Shown: piece after piece, positions 1 to 7,017 of the stretch | Layout of the letters: each line of letters starts with the position of its first letter | How positions within the stretch are numbered: position 1 is the stretch's first letter | Position numbers and translations under genes: made by a program | Notes under the pieces: generated by a model | Database searches by the model: none | Seen by the model: the letters and a program-made list of their open reading frames with translations, nothing else | What the model was told of the DNA's origin: nothing | NCBI GenBank assembly: GCA_900314165.1 | Contig: OMUE01000234.1 | Location: 1-26,706, forward strand | Direction of reading: 5' to 3' | Source of the DNA: an uncultured Acidaminococcus sp. | Lineage (GTDB): Bacteria > Bacillota_C > Negativicutes > Acidaminococcales > Acidaminococcaceae | Length of the DNA stretch: 26,706 nucleotides

Positions 1-45
1 AGTCGTGTCTGAGTTTAGTGTTATATTTTAAGTTATAACTGAAAG

Positions 46-897
46 TTAATTACGGGTTTCTATACTAGGCACTACTTTTTCAATCCAATCCCCGATACTC
101 TGTGCCAGGGCCAGCCGGGCCGTATCCAGGGAGTGGTTGGAATGCAGCGTGATATACGTGTGGTCTGCTTTCGTAGGCCTGGACAGGATTTCCTTCCAAA
201 ACGGCTTGAGGATGACCTCCTCCGGTGTCACCGTATCCAGGCTGCCCCCGATGAGCAGCAGGTTCCTGTGCTGGAAATAGGACGCACCACGGATATAGCT
301 CCACTGTTCCATATGCTGCAGGCTGTCCTGCCACAGCTCTTCAAAACTTGTGATGTGCAGGACCCGGGAAAAGCCCAGGAATACCTGCCGCAGTTCCGCC
401 TCCGGCAGATAGCGGTGCAGTGCGATATGGTCCAGGGGACAGAACAGGATGGTCCCTTTCAGCTCCGGCAGCTGCTGGGAAGCATTGTATACCGTAGAGC
501 CTCCGGCAGAATGGCCGATGAGGAACAGGGCATTCGGATCCACGCCGTAAGTCTTTGCCCCCTGGGTTTCCAGCCAATGGATTGCCGCCACCGCATCTTC
601 TATGCAATGGGAGAAGGAATAGGTGCCGCCGCTGCCCCAGGCACCACGGTGGTATAAGCGGATGACCACGCAGCCCATGCGGCGCAGGCCCTGGGCCAGG
701 TCATCATTGCTGTTTGTGCCGGGGATGCCATGGCACAATACGACTCCCGGATGGGGCTCATCGTAGATACCGGAGGGCAGGTACAGTACGCCCAGCATCC
801 TGTCCCCATTCACATCCAATATAAAATCTACGGAATCCGGCAGGGCTGCTTCGCCATAATCCGGTTCCTGCCACACGTAGCGGGAGTCAATATGCAT
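46..897 (-). CDS. alpha/beta hydrolase (dienelactone hydrolase / S9 peptidase-like fold)
   Basis: A cytoplasmic serine hydrolase of the alpha/beta fold; there is no signal peptide and the substrate is unknown. The fold shows as an oxyanion-type LCHGIPG motif near residue 55, the nucleophile elbow GHSAGG with Ser130, a likely acid Asp221 in GGSLDTVTP and a likely base His255 in HSNHSLD, in the normal order. At about 283 residues it is a usual length for single-domain members. An in-frame ATG lies three codons upstream at 906, but the purine-rich GGAAAGG (complement of 907-913) touches that ATG and sits 9 bases from the ATG at 897, so 897 is preferred. The gene is monocistronic as far as seen and diverges from the biotin-linked operon. 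An esterase, acylaminoacyl peptidase or carboxylesterase role cannot be told apart from sequence alone. Confidence 0.85.
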   Translation of the reverse strand: MHIDSRYVWQEPDYGEAALPDSVDFILDVNGDRMLGVLYLPSGIYDEPHPGVVLCHGIPGTNSNDDLAQGLRRMGCVVIRLYHRGAWGSGGTYSFSHCIEDAVAAIHWLETQGAKTYGVDPNALFLIGHSAGGSTVYNASQQLPELKGTILFCPLDHIALHRYLPEAELRQVFLGFSRVLHITSFEELWQDSLQHMEQWSYIRGASYFQHRNLLLIGGSLDTVTPEEVILKPFWKEILSRPTKADHTYITLHSNHSLDTARLALAQSIGDWIEKVVPSIETRN

Positions 898-934
898 ACG
901 CTTCATCCTTTCCGAAAAAATAATGATAAATTAA

Positions 935-963
935 ATTATAGCCCTTTAGCGGACTAAACACAA
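935..963 (-). promoter_or_regulatory. putative promoter of the alpha/beta hydrolase gene
   Basis: On the minus strand a perfect TATAAT (complement of 935-940) has a weak -35, TTGTGT (958-963), 17 bases upstream. The predicted transcript would start some 30 bases before the ATG at 897. The -10 is convincing; the -35 matches only in its TTG. Confidence 0.45.
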
Positions 964-1036
964 CGCCAGGTGAAAATTTTAAGAGGCAGTCCCTATTTCC
1001 GCTTCCAATTGTAAAAAAAGATATAACCAATAATAC

Positions 1037-1064
1037 GTTAACCATGCTTTAAAAATAGGTTGAC
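1037..1064. promoter_or_regulatory. BirA-type biotin operator
   Basis: GTTAACC (1037-1043) and GGTTGAC (1058-1064) form an inverted repeat with one mismatch and a 14-base spacer. Known Firmicutes BirA operators have the form GTTAACC, about 14-16 bases, GGTTAAC, and biotinyl-AMP-bound BirA represses from them. The right half contains the -35 box of the promoter reading into an operon that carries bioY. The match in sequence, spacing, position and regulated gene together make the call strong, though it is by eye. Confidence 0.8.
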
Positions 1065-1088
1065 CAGCTAAGCAAAATCTTCTACACT
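1060..1088 (+). promoter_or_regulatory. promoter of the hydratase-bioY-thiolase-ligase operon
   Basis: TTGACC (1060-1065) and TACACT (1083-1088) are separated by 17 bases. The -35 lies in the right half of the BirA-like palindrome, so bound repressor would block RNA polymerase. The expected start is about 1095-1098, at or almost at the first ATG, so the first gene may be translated from a leaderless or nearly leaderless mRNA; no ribosome binding site precedes 1098. Confidence 0.6.
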
Positions 1089-1097
1089 ATATTCATT

Positions 1098-1808
1098 ATG
1101 GAACAGATTTTTGATGGATGTATCAGGGCCCTGGCCCAATACCAGGGCGAAAAATACCAAAACAGCTTTATCGGCAAGATCCAGTGGGTTCAGCTGGGTA
1201 CCTTGGCTGGAGAACCGTATTTCACTTCTGAAATCCTGCGGGAAAAGGCAAGGTTCCAGCAGCTGCTGATCCGGGTCTGGAATGAGGACACACAGGTAGG
1301 AGAGATGCAGGTGGAACTGCTTTTCTTCGGTACAGCGGGTAAGAAACCTGAAAAGGAGCAGGTTTCCTCCGCGCTGCCGCCTGGTTCAGCTTATTGGACC
1401 ACATTCTCCCGGGAGCAGGTACTGCAGTTTTCCCGGATCACCGGAGATGACAATCGGATCCATCTGACGGACCACCCCGTTGTCCAGGGCCTGATGCTCT
1501 GGCGGGAACTCTGCCTCTTGTGGCACCCCCGTTTTCTCAGCATTGCTTTTCACCATCCTGTATTTGCAGGACAGGAGATTTATTTAGAGGAGGAAAAAAT
1601 CAATGACGACAATGAACGAAACTTCACAGCCCTCTGCGGGCGCTTTGGCAAAAAATGGCAGCTCGGTGCGGGTCATGACCACCAGCGCCGTCTGTGTAGC
1701 GCTTTTAGCCGTGTCGGCGTACATTTCTTTTCCGCTGCCCTTTACACCGGCCATGGTGACGGCCCTGACCATCATGGTGAACCTGGTAGCCTTCCTGTTC
1801 AAGCCTAA
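1098..1808 (+). CDS. MaoC-like hot-dog hydratase, 3' end overlapping bioY
   Basis: Probable (R)-specific enoyl/hydroxyacyl-CoA hydratase-type protein. The hydratase motif is near residues 111-122, FSRITGDDNRIH, with candidate catalytic Asp117 and His122; the usual NP before IH is NR here. Residues 127-162 (PVVQGLM to FAGQEIYLEE) fit the rest of a MaoC fold, and residues 20-78 look like strands of an N-terminal hot-dog half. The frame runs about 206 bases into bioY in another frame. Its residues 177-192 could be the last strand of the fold, but the tail after that looks like non-coding-frame peptide, so the natural end may have been lost by a 3' frameshift or deletion. There is no ribosome binding site and no other in-frame ATG until about residue 70, so 1098 is the start. 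The gene leads the operon, which suggests work on an acyl chain with the thiolase and ligase. Confidence 0.65.
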   Translation: MEQIFDGCIRALAQYQGEKYQNSFIGKIQWVQLGTLAGEPYFTSEILREKARFQQLLIRVWNEDTQVGEMQVELLFFGTAGKKPEKEQVSSALPPGSAYWTTFSREQVLQFSRITGDDNRIHLTDHPVVQGLMLWRELCLLWHPRFLSIAFHHPVFAGQEIYLEEEKINDDNERNFTALCGRFGKKWQLGAGHDHQRRLCSAFSRVGVHFFSAALYTGHGDGPDHHGEPGSLPVQA

Positions 1809-2181
1809 ACAAGCGGGTATGATCATCACAATCTGGCTGCTGCTGGGTGTGGCCGGTGTCCCTGTGTTCGTAGGTGGTACGTCCGGCCTGGCGAAGGTGG
1901 CAGGCCCTACGGGCGGCTTCATCTGGGGCTTCATCGTAGCTGCCATGTGCATGAGTGCGGTCCGGGGCAATTCCCGTTCCTTTAAAAAGCTCGTGGCCGT
2001 GGGGGTCTGTATCGGCATGCCCATCATTTACGCCTGCGGCTGCATCAGCATGTATGCGGTGGCGAAAGTGGGCCTTTGGAAGACCCTGATCATGGCCGTG
2101 TTCCCCTTCATCATCGGTGATGTGCTGAAGACGCTGCTGGCTGCCTTCATCGCCAACCGTATGAGCCGCTACGGTTTCTGA
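1603..2181 (+). CDS. bioY: biotin transporter BioY (ECF S component)
   Basis: BioY is the substrate-binding membrane subunit of the energy-coupling factor biotin transporter. It works alone at low capacity or with the shared EcfA/EcfA'/EcfT module, which is not in this window. The 192 residues match the family length. About six hydrophobic segments follow a polar N-terminus of some 24 residues, with the family's PFTPAMVTAL segment near residue 46 and a GPTGGFIWGF segment near residue 101. A strong AGAGGAGG at about 1587-1594 precedes the ATG at 1603, which fixes the start inside the upstream hydratase frame. Its place behind a BirA-type operator and before thiolase and ligase genes matches BirA-regulated biotin loci of Bacillus. 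Confidence 0.93.
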   Translation: MTTMNETSQPSAGALAKNGSSVRVMTTSAVCVALLAVSAYISFPLPFTPAMVTALTIMVNLVAFLFKPKQAGMIITIWLLLGVAGVPVFVGGTSGLAKVAGPTGGFIWGFIVAAMCMSAVRGNSRSFKKLVAVGVCIGMPIIYACGCISMYAVAKVGLWKTLIMAVFPFIIGDVLKTLLAAFIANRMSRYGF

Positions 2182-2189
2182 AACGGCTT

Positions 2190-3410
2190 ATGGAACGTGT
2201 CTATATTGTCGGTGGCCTGCGCAGCCACCTTGGTTTGAAAAACGGTATATTCAAGTCCATCCCGCCGGAGCAATTGGGCGCTGCCCTGCTCCGGCAGTTG
2301 TGCGTCCGCTATCCCCAGGCCAGGGAAGCAGATATCCTGTACTGTGGCAATGCTGTGGGCAGCGGCGGCAATGTGGGCCGGTTTATGAGCCTGCTGGCAG
2401 GCCTTCCCAAAGAGATGCCCGCCGTCACGGTGGATATGCAATGCGCCTCTGCCGCAGAAGCTATCGCTCTGGGTTATGCGAAAATCCGCAGCGGTCTGGC
2501 TGATGTGGCCTTGTGCGGCGGCGTGGAATCCTGTTCCATGCAGCCCCTGCGCCGCTATCAGCCCTGGGACAGCCGGTATACGCCGGAGGGCTATTACACA
2601 GCCCAGTTTTCCCCAGATTCCAACAGTCCGCGCGTCATGCTGGAAGGTGCCGAACGGACGGCCCAGGTCTTTGGGGTCAGCCGGCAGGAACTGGATGCCT
2701 GGGCAGTGCGCAGCCATAAAAAGGCGCTGGCAGCCCGGCAGAGCCATGTGCTGGATCCCTATGTGGCCAGCTTGTTCGGCAGCAGCCGGGATGAAAGCAT
2801 CCGCAAAGCCATGAGCCCGAAATTGGCCGGCCGGATGCACACACTGTTTACCCCGGGGGAAACGAGGGCCTTACTGACGGCAGAAGAACGGCAGCAGGCA
2901 GGGGAAACCACCCCTGCCCTGACAGCGGCCAATGCCTGCCTGACCCAGGACGGGGCGGCGTTCCTGCTCCTGGTGTCCGGATCCCGGCTGCAGCAATGGC
3001 GCCGGGAAGGGCGGAGCAGCGTTCCCCGGGGAGAAATCCTGGGCTGCGCAGAAATCGGGGTGGATCCCCGCTTCAGCCCCCTGGGGGCACTGGAAGTGGG
3101 GGATGCCCTGCTGCACAAGCTGGGGACTTCCCCGGAAGAAATCGATGATTTTGAATATAATGAAGCGTTCGCCGTTATTTCTGCCCTGTTTGCCAGACGG
3201 TATCCCGGCCTGACGGAACGGTATCTTCCTTTAGGCGGAGCCCTGGCCTACGGCCATCCCTATGGTGCCAGCGGCGCCGTGCTGGTGCTCCATGCCCTGG
3301 CCGGCCTGAAAGCTGTGGGCGGCGCTCTGGGGCTTTGCGCCATCGCCGGGGCAGGCGGTACAGGAACGGCACTTTTGGTGGAACGGCTTTATGGGGGAAA
3401 GGATGATTAG
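2190..3410 (+). CDS. thiolase (acetyl-CoA acyltransferase family, YhfS-like)
   Basis: A cytoplasmic thiolase that joins or cleaves acyl-CoA units through a Cys-linked intermediate. The three active-site blocks are present: nucleophile Cys85 in DMQCASAAEA, the NEAFAV block near 330, His356 in YGHPYGASG, and general-acid Cys383 in CAIAGAGGTG. The 406 residues are close to the usual 390-400. The start lies 8 bases after the bioY stop with no clear ribosome binding site, which suggests translational coupling. The neighbours recall B. subtilis yhfUTS, where bioY, a ligase and a thiolase are under BirA. A role in making or salvaging a pimeloyl-type biotin precursor is inferred, not shown. Confidence 0.9.
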   Translation: MERVYIVGGLRSHLGLKNGIFKSIPPEQLGAALLRQLCVRYPQAREADILYCGNAVGSGGNVGRFMSLLAGLPKEMPAVTVDMQCASAAEAIALGYAKIRSGLADVALCGGVESCSMQPLRRYQPWDSRYTPEGYYTAQFSPDSNSPRVMLEGAERTAQVFGVSRQELDAWAVRSHKKALAARQSHVLDPYVASLFGSSRDESIRKAMSPKLAGRMHTLFTPGETRALLTAEERQQAGETTPALTAANACLTQDGAAFLLLVSGSRLQQWRREGRSSVPRGEILGCAEIGVDPRFSPLGALEVGDALLHKLGTSPEEIDDFEYNEAFAVISALFARRYPGLTERYLPLGGALAYGHPYGASGAVLVLHALAGLKAVGGALGLCAIAGAGGTGTALLVERLYGGKDD

Positions 3411-3412
3411 AT

Positions 3413-4723
3413 ATGGATTATAGGCAGCTGTTGTCCCAATGGGTGGCAAAGCAGCCGGACAAAGTGTTCCTGATTACCGAACAGGGGTCCTTTACTTATA
3501 AAGCGGTGGCAGAACTGGCGGGTGCCTATGGTGAGCAGCTGAAAGCCTCGGGTGTGGTCCGTCACAGCGTGCTCCTTGTCCGGCAGACACCACTGGAACA
3601 GCTGGTTTGCTTCCTGGGGGCTCAGGAAGCCGGCTGGGTGCCGATTTTGGGTCATACGGACCTTTCGCTGCCGGCGGCCAAAGAACTGGCGGCACAACGG
3701 CAGATCGGCTGGATCGATTGGGGCGGGCTGGAATGTGGCGCGGCCGGGGCCCCTGTTCCTCCGGCTGAAGTCTGTATGGGTGTGCTGAGCTCCGGTTCCA
3801 CAGGCCTGCCGAAAGTCATGTACCGGACCTACGAAAGCTGGGCCGGTTTCTTTCCGGAACAGAACAAGCGGTTTCGGACGACGAATGATACGGTGGCCTT
3901 TGTGGAAGGCAGCATGAGCTTTACCGGCAACCTCAGCGTGTTTGCCGGCGTACTGTTTGCCGGCGGCTCCCTCGTGGTGGCCGACAGCCTGTACAGCCGC
4001 AGCTGGACCCGGGCCCTGGCCCGGTATAACGTGAGCCTGCTGTATCTTGTACCTGTGAAACTGAAACTGCTGCTGCGGAGCCTCCGGGGTGAATATCCGG
4101 CTATGCAGGCGGTCATGGCCGGCTCCCAGCTGCTGGACGGGCAGACGGCCGGAGCCCTGAAACAGCATTTTCCCAACAGTGAGATTTTCCTGTATTATGG
4201 AGCCAGTGAGCTGAACTATATCACGTGGCTGACCTATGAAGAGCTGCTGCTGCATCCCATGAGCGTGGGCAGGCCCTGTCCCGGGGTGAAGGTGACCATC
4301 CGGGAAGGGACGATCTATGTGGATACACCCTACCATGTGTACGGACTGGAGCAGCCCTGTACCATAGAAGATCAGGGCTATTTTGATCCGGAAGGGTATC
4401 TGATCTTTCTGGGGCGCAAGGGTCAGATTGTCAATAAAGGCGGTCTGACCATCAGCTGTGCCCGGGTGGAACAGGCTCTGCTCCGGGTGCCAGAAGTCCT
4501 GGATGCCGTCGTGGTCCCCTGCAGGGATGAAAAACGGGGGCAGGAGCTGGGTGCCTGTGTGGTCCTGCAGCAGGGCACAGAGCTGGGGGCTGTCCGGAAG
4601 GCCCTTCGTACGTATTTGCTGCCGGGAGAGATTCCCGGCAGGTGGAAGCAGGTAGCGGCACTGCCCCTTTCCGCAGTAGGTAAGGTGGACGGACGGAAAA
4701 TCGCAGCCTGGTTTGAAAACTAA
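3413..4723 (+). CDS. AMP-forming acyl-CoA synthetase / ligase (YhfT-like)
   Basis: Member of the adenylate-forming (ANL) family, which activates a carboxylic acid with ATP and usually passes it to CoA. Motifs in order: phosphate loop SSGSTGLPK (126-134), YYGASE (261-266), the adenosine-binding stretch around Asp320 to GYL (330), the hinge GRKGQIVNKGG (334-344), and the C-terminal catalytic lysine Lys424 in VGKVDGRK. At 436 residues it is shorter than typical acyl-CoA synthetases (about 500 or more) but keeps all core motifs. It starts 2 bases after the thiolase stop with AAAGGA upstream and is the last gene before a terminator. A medium-chain or dicarboxylic acid substrate would fit the biotin context; this is inference. 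Confidence 0.88.
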   Translation: MDYRQLLSQWVAKQPDKVFLITEQGSFTYKAVAELAGAYGEQLKASGVVRHSVLLVRQTPLEQLVCFLGAQEAGWVPILGHTDLSLPAAKELAAQRQIGWIDWGGLECGAAGAPVPPAEVCMGVLSSGSTGLPKVMYRTYESWAGFFPEQNKRFRTTNDTVAFVEGSMSFTGNLSVFAGVLFAGGSLVVADSLYSRSWTRALARYNVSLLYLVPVKLKLLLRSLRGEYPAMQAVMAGSQLLDGQTAGALKQHFPNSEIFLYYGASELNYITWLTYEELLLHPMSVGRPCPGVKVTIREGTIYVDTPYHVYGLEQPCTIEDQGYFDPEGYLIFLGRKGQIVNKGGLTISCARVEQALLRVPEVLDAVVVPCRDEKRGQELGACVVLQQGTELGAVRKALRTYLLPGEIPGRWKQVAALPLSAVGKVDGRKIAAWFEN

Positions 4724-4735
4724 ATGTGAATATTT

Positions 4736-4763
4736 AACGGAAGGCACTGCCTTCCGTTTGTTT
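4736..4763 (+). terminator. Rho-independent terminator of the biotin-linked operon
   Basis: A perfect 10-bp stem (AACGGAAGGC, 4736-4745; GCCTTCCGTT, 4749-4758) with an ACT loop runs into TTTGTTT. It lies 12 bases after the ligase stop. Its T-rich tail overlaps the -35 region of the next promoter. Confidence 0.9.
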
Positions 4764-4786
4764 ATATGGGACTTTTGTTATATACT
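4758..4786 (+). promoter_or_regulatory. putative promoter of the beta-helix protein gene
   Basis: TATACT (4781-4786) with TTGTTT (4758-4763) 17 bases upstream, giving a leader of about 30 bases. The -10 is good; the -35 is weak and is formed by the T-tail of the terminator. Confidence 0.45.
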
Positions 4787-4823
4787 AAAGTAGTAAGATT
4801 CTATGTTAAAGAAGGGATTTTTC

Positions 4824-6200
4824 ATGAAAACATCACGTATTTTAACCCTGGCAGTTATGACGGCTTTGTTGTCCAGCCCCTATGCCTGGGCTGCAGATAA
4901 GAAAACAAGCGAACCTGTAAAGAACACAGCAAAAGCCCAGACAGAGACGGTAGAAGAGGCTTCTGTAGATTCTCCGCTGACCGTGGACGAATTTACGGCA
5001 GCGAAAATGGTTTCCGGAGAAAAAGTCACGCTGGCGGACAGCTATGCGGCTATGAAGGCGGATGAAAATACCCTGCTGGTCAAAAACGGGGCTGATGTGT
5101 CTTTGTCCCACGGGGCACTGACAAAGGCCGGGAATACCACCAGCGCTATCGGCAGCAAGTTCCTGGGCCAGAATGCCATCGTAGCAGCTGTCGACAGCCT
5201 GCTGAACCTGGATAGCTGCACGTTCACGTCCGAAGGCGAAGGGGCTAATGCCATTTTTGCCAGCGGTGCCAAGACGGAAGTGAAGCTCCATAATGCCAAC
5301 ATCCGTACGAACGGTACAAATGCCCGTGGCCTGGACGCGACGGAAGGGGCCAAGATTACGGCAGATAACATCAATATCGGCACAAAGGGCCTGCGCAGCG
5401 CAGCAGTGGCAACGGAACCGGAGGGAGCTGTCATTGCCGTGACGAAGAGCACCATCAATACGGCCGGGGAAGCCTCTCCGCTGCTGTATTCCAAAGGGGA
5501 AATCAACCTGTCCGAAGCTAAGGGCAGCGCCGGAGCCAGTGAGATCGCCGTTGTAGAAGGCCCCAACGTCATCCGCATGGAATATGTGGACGTCAGCGGC
5601 AATGGTAACCATGGCATCATGCTGTACCAAAGCAAGGCCCGGGAAACGAAGAAAGACAGCAAGGACAAGGCTAAAGAAGTGGGCCGTCTGTCCGTCAAAC
5701 ATTCTGCTCTCCACAGCCTGAAGCAGGGTCCTATGTTCTTCATCAACAATACGGCAGCCAGGATCTATTCCGAACTGAACAGCCTGCAGTATCTGGGCGA
5801 TGAACTGATCCGGACCGTTGCCGGCAGCCTGGAAGATGCAGAGGAAAATGCAGCGGATCTGAAATTTATGGCCAACCAGCAGGGTCTTCACGGCAATGTG
5901 ACGGCGGATGCCAACAGTACCATCAGCCTGGATCTGCAGAACGGCAGCACCTGGTCCGGTGCCATCAATACGAGCAATACGGCAAAACGGGTCGATGTGA
6001 CTCTGGATGCCTCTTCCAAATGGGAAGTGACGGGGGACAGCTATGTGAATGCCTTTACGGATGGGGATACAACCCTGATGAATATCAAAGGCAACGGACA
6101 TACCGTGTACTATGATGCCATGGATACGGCCAATGAATGGCTGGGCAGCAAGACCTTTGCCCTCCAGGGCGGCGGCTATCTGAAACCGGTACGGCAATAA
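4824..6200 (+). CDS. secreted beta-helix (pectate-lyase-like / autotransporter-passenger-like) protein
   Basis: A probably exported surface or periplasmic protein of 458 residues. A signal peptide covers residues 1-23 (basic MKTSR, hydrophobic core, AWA before ADKK). The body is a long run of short Asn/Gly/Ser/Thr-rich strands with repeated phrases such as SALTKAG, NANIRTNG, DNINIGTKG and STINTAGE, typical of right-handed beta-helices in adhesin passengers. A Lys/Asp-rich insert lies near residues 275-290. No C-terminal outer-membrane beta-barrel follows; the protein ends in GGGYLKPVRQ. An in-frame ATG at 4803 was rejected because GAAGGGA sits just before 4824 and the signal peptide starts cleanly there. 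The role is unknown; adhesion or barrel-less secretion is possible. Confidence 0.8.
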   Translation: MKTSRILTLAVMTALLSSPYAWAADKKTSEPVKNTAKAQTETVEEASVDSPLTVDEFTAAKMVSGEKVTLADSYAAMKADENTLLVKNGADVSLSHGALTKAGNTTSAIGSKFLGQNAIVAAVDSLLNLDSCTFTSEGEGANAIFASGAKTEVKLHNANIRTNGTNARGLDATEGAKITADNINIGTKGLRSAAVATEPEGAVIAVTKSTINTAGEASPLLYSKGEINLSEAKGSAGASEIAVVEGPNVIRMEYVDVSGNGNHGIMLYQSKARETKKDSKDKAKEVGRLSVKHSALHSLKQGPMFFINNTAARIYSELNSLQYLGDELIRTVAGSLEDAEENAADLKFMANQQGLHGNVTADANSTISLDLQNGSTWSGAINTSNTAKRVDVTLDASSKWEVTGDSYVNAFTDGDTTLMNIKGNGHTVYYDAMDTANEWLGSKTFALQGGGYLKPVRQ

Positions 6201-6208
6201 ACCCGAAA

Positions 6209-6244
6209 AGCGGGCGCACCGCCCTGCGGTTGGCACGCCCCTAC
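6209..6244 (-). repeat. GTAG-headed REP-like palindromic unit 1
   Basis: Read on the minus strand it begins GTAGGGGCGTGCC and ends GGTGCGCCCGCT, with GGGCG/CGCCC arms able to fold. It faces unit 2 in inverted orientation across 38 bases, so the pair also forms one large imperfect cruciform. The GTAG head followed by an imperfect palindrome is the layout of REP sequences mobilised by RAYT (Y1-type) transposases. Confidence 0.65.
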
Positions 6245-6282
6245 GGGTTTGAGACATAGCTGCATAAATTCACGTCAGCCTT

Positions 6283-6320
6283 GTAGGGGCGTGCCAGAGC
6301 GAAGCGGCGGTACGCCCGCT
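6283..6320 (+). repeat. GTAG-headed REP-like palindromic unit 2
   Basis: Begins GTAGGGGCGTGCC and ends GGCGGTACGCCCGCT. It matches unit 1 in inverted orientation except in the loop region. It sits 27 bases before the SYLF gene start, so it may end up in that gene's leader or between transcripts. Confidence 0.65.
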
Positions 6321-6347
6321 ATTAAGCTGGCAGAGGAGATAGTTCTT

Positions 6348-6986
6348 ATGAATCTGAAAACAAAAGCAATTATGGGACTGCTGACGGCAGCACTGGCGGT
6401 CATGCCGGCCTTGGCACCTCTTCCTACTGCCTATGCTGAGTCCGGGACAGAACAGCGGACGCAGCAGCAGGTCACGAAGAAGGATAAACAGCGGGCCGAA
6501 CTGCGGACAAAGACCTATAAGGCCCTGTTGGATCTGTATCAGAAGAAACCAAAATCCCGGGCAGCCATCCAGAACGCCTATGGCTATGCGGTATTTGTAG
6601 ATACCAGCTATACCATGGGCTTCCTGGGCGGTGGTCACGGCCGGGGTCGTGCCATCAATCTGCACAGCAAGCGGGAAGTGTTCATGAAGATGGGGGAAGT
6701 GAAGCTGGGTCTGGGCCTCGGCATCCGCCAGTCCAACATCATCTTCGTGTTCGGCAATAAAGATGCTTTTGATGACTTTGTCACCAAGGGCTGGAAGTTC
6801 GGCGGACAAGCGGTGGCCGCTGCCGGAGATGGCGTCAACGGGGATGCCCTGGAAGGGTCCTTCCAGGTAGCTCCTTCCATGTGGATGTACCAGGTCACCA
6901 CAAAAGGCCTGGCGGCAGAAATTTCTCTGAAAGGTACGAATTTCTACGTGGATAAAGACCTGAATGTGGACTGGGTCGCAGAATGA
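6348..6986 (+). CDS. SYLF (YSC84-type) lipid-binding domain protein, exported
   Basis: A 212-residue protein with a signal peptide (residues 1-30, ending TAYA before ESG) and one SYLF domain: AYGYAVFVDT near 76-85, a glycine-rich GFLGGGHGRGRAI near 91-103, then GLGLGIRQSNIIFVF and the final beta-strands. SYLF domains bind phosphoinositides in eukaryotes; bacterial members are secreted envelope proteins of unclear role. GAGGAGAT at about 6333-6340 fixes the start at 6348; the longer frame opening at a TTG at 6249 would be translated through the REP unit and is rejected. The gene lies just upstream of trmO. Confidence 0.88.
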   Translation: MNLKTKAIMGLLTAALAVMPALAPLPTAYAESGTEQRTQQQVTKKDKQRAELRTKTYKALLDLYQKKPKSRAAIQNAYGYAVFVDTSYTMGFLGGGHGRGRAINLHSKREVFMKMGEVKLGLGLGIRQSNIIFVFGNKDAFDDFVTKGWKFGGQAVAAAGDGVNGDALEGSFQVAPSMWMYQVTTKGLAAEISLKGTNFYVDKDLNVDWVAE

Positions 6987-7017
6987 ACGTATGGAACAAG
7001 TGACAGGAGGAATGCTG

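Noticed and set aside
31..40. Perfect palindrome AGTTATAACT at the left edge
   Set aside because: Ten AT-rich bases can arise by chance, and there is no gene context to the left to judge it.
3407..4747. Long open frame on the minus strand across the acyl-CoA ligase gene
   Set aside because: It is antisense to a gene with all ligase motifs, has no recognisable domain or ribosome binding site, and reflects GC-rich codon bias. The same reasoning removes minus-strand frames at 4842-6257, 9242-10549, 12180-13292 and 13527-14618.
6249..6347. N-terminal extension of the SYLF protein from a TTG codon
   Set aside because: It would translate through the REP-like palindrome, and the ATG at 6348 has a good ribosome binding site and a clean signal peptide.
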